NCBI GenBank assembly: GCA_025360015.1
Contig: JANYCZ010000022.1
Location: 26,347 to 90,346 of the forward strand
Direction: 5' to 3'
DNA: 64,000 nucleotides
From: Verrucomicrobiota bacterium
GTDB taxonomy: Bacteria > Verrucomicrobiota > Verrucomicrobiia > Verrucomicrobiales > Verrucomicrobiaceae
Positions 61,999 through 64,000 of this stretch are shown one piece after another; the first letter of the stretch is position 1; every line of letters begins with the position of its first letter. Both the position numbers and the translations under genes were made by a program. A model generated the notes under the pieces. It saw only the letters and a program-made list of their open reading frames with translations. It ran no database searches and was not told where the DNA came from.

Positions 61999-62958
61999 TT
62001 AGAACGCGAAGCTGAGCTTGGTTCCCCAATAGACCTCGTTCTGAGTCGTGTTGAGTGCGGCACGCAGCTTGTCGCTGTGATTCATTGCAACGTAGGTTGT
62101 GAGGGTCACAGCCTTGGTCAGCTTGATCGGCACGGCGAGGGTGTAAAGCTGGTGGGTGAAACCAGTCTTCGGGGTGTTCTGCAGGTTCTGACCGGCATTG
62201 CCCACCAGGCCAGTGCCTTGGGAGCCATTGCCGGTGTAGTAATCGATACCGTAGCCAGTAGCGAAGGAAGGCACGATGCTCAGCCAGTCGTTGACGGCGA
62301 AGGTGTAGTCCGCACCGAGGGAGATGTACTGGCCATTGACTCGGAAGTCATAGTAGTAACCTGCATAGATGTTGAACGCCTTGATCGGCACTGCCACGGT
62401 CCAGCCAAGTTCGCCAGCGCCTTTGAGTGCGAACTCATTGTTGCTGCCTGCGTTTGGAAGTCCGTTCATGGAGCCACCGTAGTTATCTGGATAGAAGTAG
62501 TATTGGTACTGCATTCCAAATTTGGCCCAACCCGCATTGTAGTTCAGGTTGGTGATGGCATCGACTTCAGAATATTGGAAGCCGGATGCGCTTTTGGTTC
62601 CTGGACCACCGGCGCCCGGATAGGGAGTGCCTGCGGTGTTGATGTAGGCGCCACCGATGCCGAAGGTCAGCTTATCAGTGATCGGCACGCTGATGTTAAG
62701 CGCGGTCCACATGATGTTGTCGGCGAACCAAAGTCCCCGGAAGTAGTAACGGCTGTCGTAGCCGGCGTCGAAGGTGGCTCCGATCGAATCGAAAAGAGCT
62801 CCTGTTTCAGTGACTGGAGGAGCCGGATTTTTTGGGTTTTTGGCGGAGGCCGCCGGGCCAGTGGCGGCCGGGGTGTCAGCGGAGGCGTTCAGCGCTGCAC
62901 AGGCAGCAAGAACGGTCACCGACTTGGCAATGAATGATGTCATGCTTTTGGGCTTCAT
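61999..62958 (-). CDS. Outer-membrane beta-barrel protein
   Basis: A 319-residue exported protein. From the ATG at 62958 the signal peptide is SFIAKSVTVLAACAALNASA; the upstream open frame to 63126 is not used. Beta-strands with alternating aromatic residues follow (AGYDSRYYFRGLWFADNIMW, KFGMQYQYYFYPDNYGGSM, FNIYAGYYYDFRVNGQYIS), and the last residues VYWGTKLSFAF end in Phe, the Bam recognition signal. Its C-terminus resembles that of the partial gene at 63808-64000. It could be a porin or a substrate-specific channel. A good terminator follows it. Confidence 0.9.
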   Translation of the reverse strand: MKPKSMTSFIAKSVTVLAACAALNASADTPAATGPAASAKNPKNPAPPVTETGALFDSIGATFDAGYDSRYYFRGLWFADNIMWTALNISVPITDKLTFGIGGAYINTAGTPYPGAGGPGTKSASGFQYSEVDAITNLNYNAGWAKFGMQYQYYFYPDNYGGSMNGLPNAGSNNEFALKGAGELGWTVAVPIKAFNIYAGYYYDFRVNGQYISLGADYTFAVNDWLSIVPSFATGYGIDYYTGNGSQGTGLVGNAGQNLQNTPKTGFTHQLYTLAVPIKLTKAVTLTTYVAMNHSDKLRAALNTTQNEVYWGTKLSFAF

Positions 62959-63030
62959 GTGTTGGTCGAGTTTAGTTATTGTTGGTGTTGAGGCGCTGAG
63001 CAGCCAGTAAGGCGGTGCAGCTTGCGAATT

Positions 63031-63054
63031 ATTATAGAGCAGGGGCCGTGCCAA
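63031..63054 (-). promoter_or_regulatory. Candidate promoter of the outer-membrane-protein gene
   Basis: Read on the minus strand, TTGGCACGGCCCCTGCT (63054-63038) matches the sigma-54 -24/-12 consensus at nearly all positions, with GG and GC 12 bp apart. TATAAT (63036-63031) follows directly and is a perfect sigma-70 -10, but the TTGGCA is then too close (12 bp) to serve as its -35. The start codon is about 72 bp downstream. Confidence 0.45.
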
Positions 63055-63740
63055 CTTTGTAGTGACTGGTGACCAATCTAACTTTTGAGCCCATGGCTGA
63101 TCACGAAAGCGCGCCTCTCGATGCACTGTTTCGACTCATGTCGTTAGCAGCATTTACTCCTGCCCTTTCCTCCTTTGGCAGAGGGATCTGGTCTTCCTTC
63201 GCGCCTTGCCTGAATTGGAGCCGGCAAGCAGGAAGGAGCCGCACCTTGGCACCCATGGTTGGCCCTCAGAACTCTTGAAGTCTCGTTAGAGTGTGCGTCG
63301 CCACGGATGCCTCTTGGAGTAACATCCAGGCAACGCAGGCGGCGAGGGATGCCGCTGCCCGCAGCTTCGGGTGGACGCATGCAGGCCGTGGTACCCTGCC
63401 TCATGGGCGAGCCACAGTGGTCTGGACATCCCTGTTTCGAGAAAGAGCAGCTGTGCTAATGCTCAGGTCCGGCCTGCCAGAGCTGCTGCTGAAGGCGGCG
63501 TGTTTGATGGTCGTCTATCCTACCCAGTTCAGCGGTGTTGAGTGTGTCTGGATACGCCAGCCCATTCCCGTGAACGCGCCATAAATCACCGGCGGCTTTG
63601 CGCGCCCGTTTCCTGCAGTGCGCGGTTCTTTGGCTCACACTTTTTTGCGCTGCCGGCGGGGCGGCCTTCCACAACGAGATTTCTTTCTTTAGGGCATGCT
63701 GGTTTGGCAGGATTTATTTCCGCGTAGCGCCCCCGCCTTA

Positions 63741-63772
63741 AAACAAAAAACCTCCCGGCGTGAGCCGGGAGG
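63741..63772 (-). terminator. Intrinsic terminator of the partial outer-membrane-protein gene
   Basis: CCTCCCGGC (63751-63759) pairs with GCCGGGAGG (63764-63772) around the loop GTGA. On the minus strand the stem is followed by a T-rich run (63750-63741). It is 35 bp beyond the stop at 63808. Confidence 0.93.
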
Positions 63773-63807
63773 TTTAACCTTGAAGGGTTGAACCGTTCAG
63801 AGAACGA

Positions 63808-64000
63808 TTAGAAGCGGACGCTGAGGGTCACGCCGTAATAGATCAGGCTGTGGAAGGCTGTTGCTGGACCACCGCCGATGCCAGGAGCATAAGGCTGGGT
63901 GGAGGAGCGAGCCAGGTTGCGGAAGGGGCCCATTGGCAGATTGGCGGCCACGTAGGGGATCAGTGTCGCACGGCTGTTGAGCTTGATTGGGAAATCAATG
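63808..64000 (-). CDS. Partial outer-membrane beta-barrel protein, C-terminal end
   Basis: The minus-strand frame enters from the window edge and stops at TAA (63808-63810). The visible 63 residues include IDFPIKLNSRATLIPYVAAN, then PMGPFRNLARSSTQPYAPGI and the final SLIYYGVTLSVRF. The ending SVRF and the VPIKL/FPIKL-strand-YVAxN pattern match the C-terminus of the protein at 61999-62958, so the two are probably tandem paralogues. The gene is too short for the 60-residue frame listing and was read directly. Confidence 0.85.
   Translation of the reverse strand, partial: IDFPIKLNSRATLIPYVAANLPMGPFRNLARSSTQPYAPGIGGGPATAFHSLIYYGVTLSVRF

Larger units (their letters stand above)
62959..63807. other. 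About 850-bp gene-free interval between two porin-like genes
   Basis: Several short frames exist on both strands (for example 63069-63278, 63144-63404 and 63456-63674), all with Cys/Arg/Pro-rich, non-protein-like composition. The left end holds the promoter of the 61999-62958 gene and the right end the terminator of the 63808 gene. I recognise nothing in about 63060-63740. It is either a long regulatory region, an undetected RNA or decayed sequence. Confidence 0.5.

Noticed and set aside
63069..63674. Several short frames in the 63 kb gap
   Set aside because: All are 60-100 residues with Arg/Cys/Pro-rich composition and no start context; none resembles a protein family.
1..64000. CRISPR array, insertion sequence or prophage
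   Set aside because: No regularly spaced repeat-spacer pattern, no transposase motif and no phage structural genes were seen.

Overview
The window is GC-rich, gene-dense bacterial chromosome that reads as Verrucomicrobia, most likely Verrucomicrobiaceae (Prosthecobacter-like). The evidence is a ~50-residue small basic protein of the type known from Chlamydiae and Verrucomicrobia (5584-5736), paired PSCyt/DUF1549-DUF1553 and DUF1501 proteins (53519-57891), a sulfatase, several Tat- or Sec-exported carbohydrate-active proteins, and many proteins of central metabolism. The lineage is inferred from gene content; no rRNA gene is present. I see no insertion sequence, prophage, CRISPR array or replication origin.

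Layout. 1-8407: trpD, a CvpA-like membrane protein, an FGE-fold secreted protein, gatB, the small basic protein, a pseudouridine synthase with a repetitive basic tail that overlaps a convergent lipid-kinase gene, and a Phd/VapC toxin-antitoxin pair. 8527-18706: nuoG, a two-helix membrane protein, a 1.1-1.2 kaa secreted repeat protein, a U32 peptidase-family protein and a membrane-anchored vWA protein. 18793-26515: maf plus a YgdI-like lipoprotein, MTA phosphorylase, a SirB1-like protein, an amidohydrolase, a methyltransferase, purT, comF and accD. 26642-27387: a second PIN toxin-antitoxin pair. 27805-33179: sucA-sucB, a DUF502 protein and a NUDIX hydrolase. 33224-34660: a sulfatase, followed by tRNA-Gly(UCC) at 34897-34967. 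35015-39741: an exopolysaccharide export module (beta-barrel, Wzc-type tyrosine autokinase, short Wza-type protein) with no glycosyltransferase beside it. 40387-45475: ilvD, a diheme cytochrome c, a UDPGP-type uridylyltransferase and an LRR protein that appears to carry a late nonsense codon. 45483-51823: exported carbohydrate-related proteins (beta-helix protein, Gfo/Idh/MocA oxidoreductase, clan GH-A-like hydrolase), a peroxiredoxin and a PqaA-like hydrolase. 51783-60187: a divergent GntR regulator and a tightly packed run deoC - PSCyt/DUF1553 - DUF1501 - riboflavin-kinase-like protein - esterase - pdxA. 60194-64000: a second IlvD/Edd dehydratase and two tandem outer-membrane-protein paralogues on the minus strand, each followed by an intrinsic terminator.

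The most interesting part is 52580-60187. A 32-bp perfect inverted repeat sits between the divergent gntR and deoC genes. It is built from two 11-bp palindromes whose centres are 21 bp apart, and it overlaps a TTGACA-type promoter. It heads a six-gene run in which genes 2-5 overlap or lie 1 bp apart. One member (57893-58336) resembles the archaeal CTP-dependent riboflavin kinase fold, which is unexpected in a bacterium. This looks like a GntR-controlled catabolic operon of unknown substrate. Other notable points are an E2 subunit (sucB) with no visible E3-binding domain, the LRR nonsense codon, and the repeat tail with its antisense overlap at 6565-6870.
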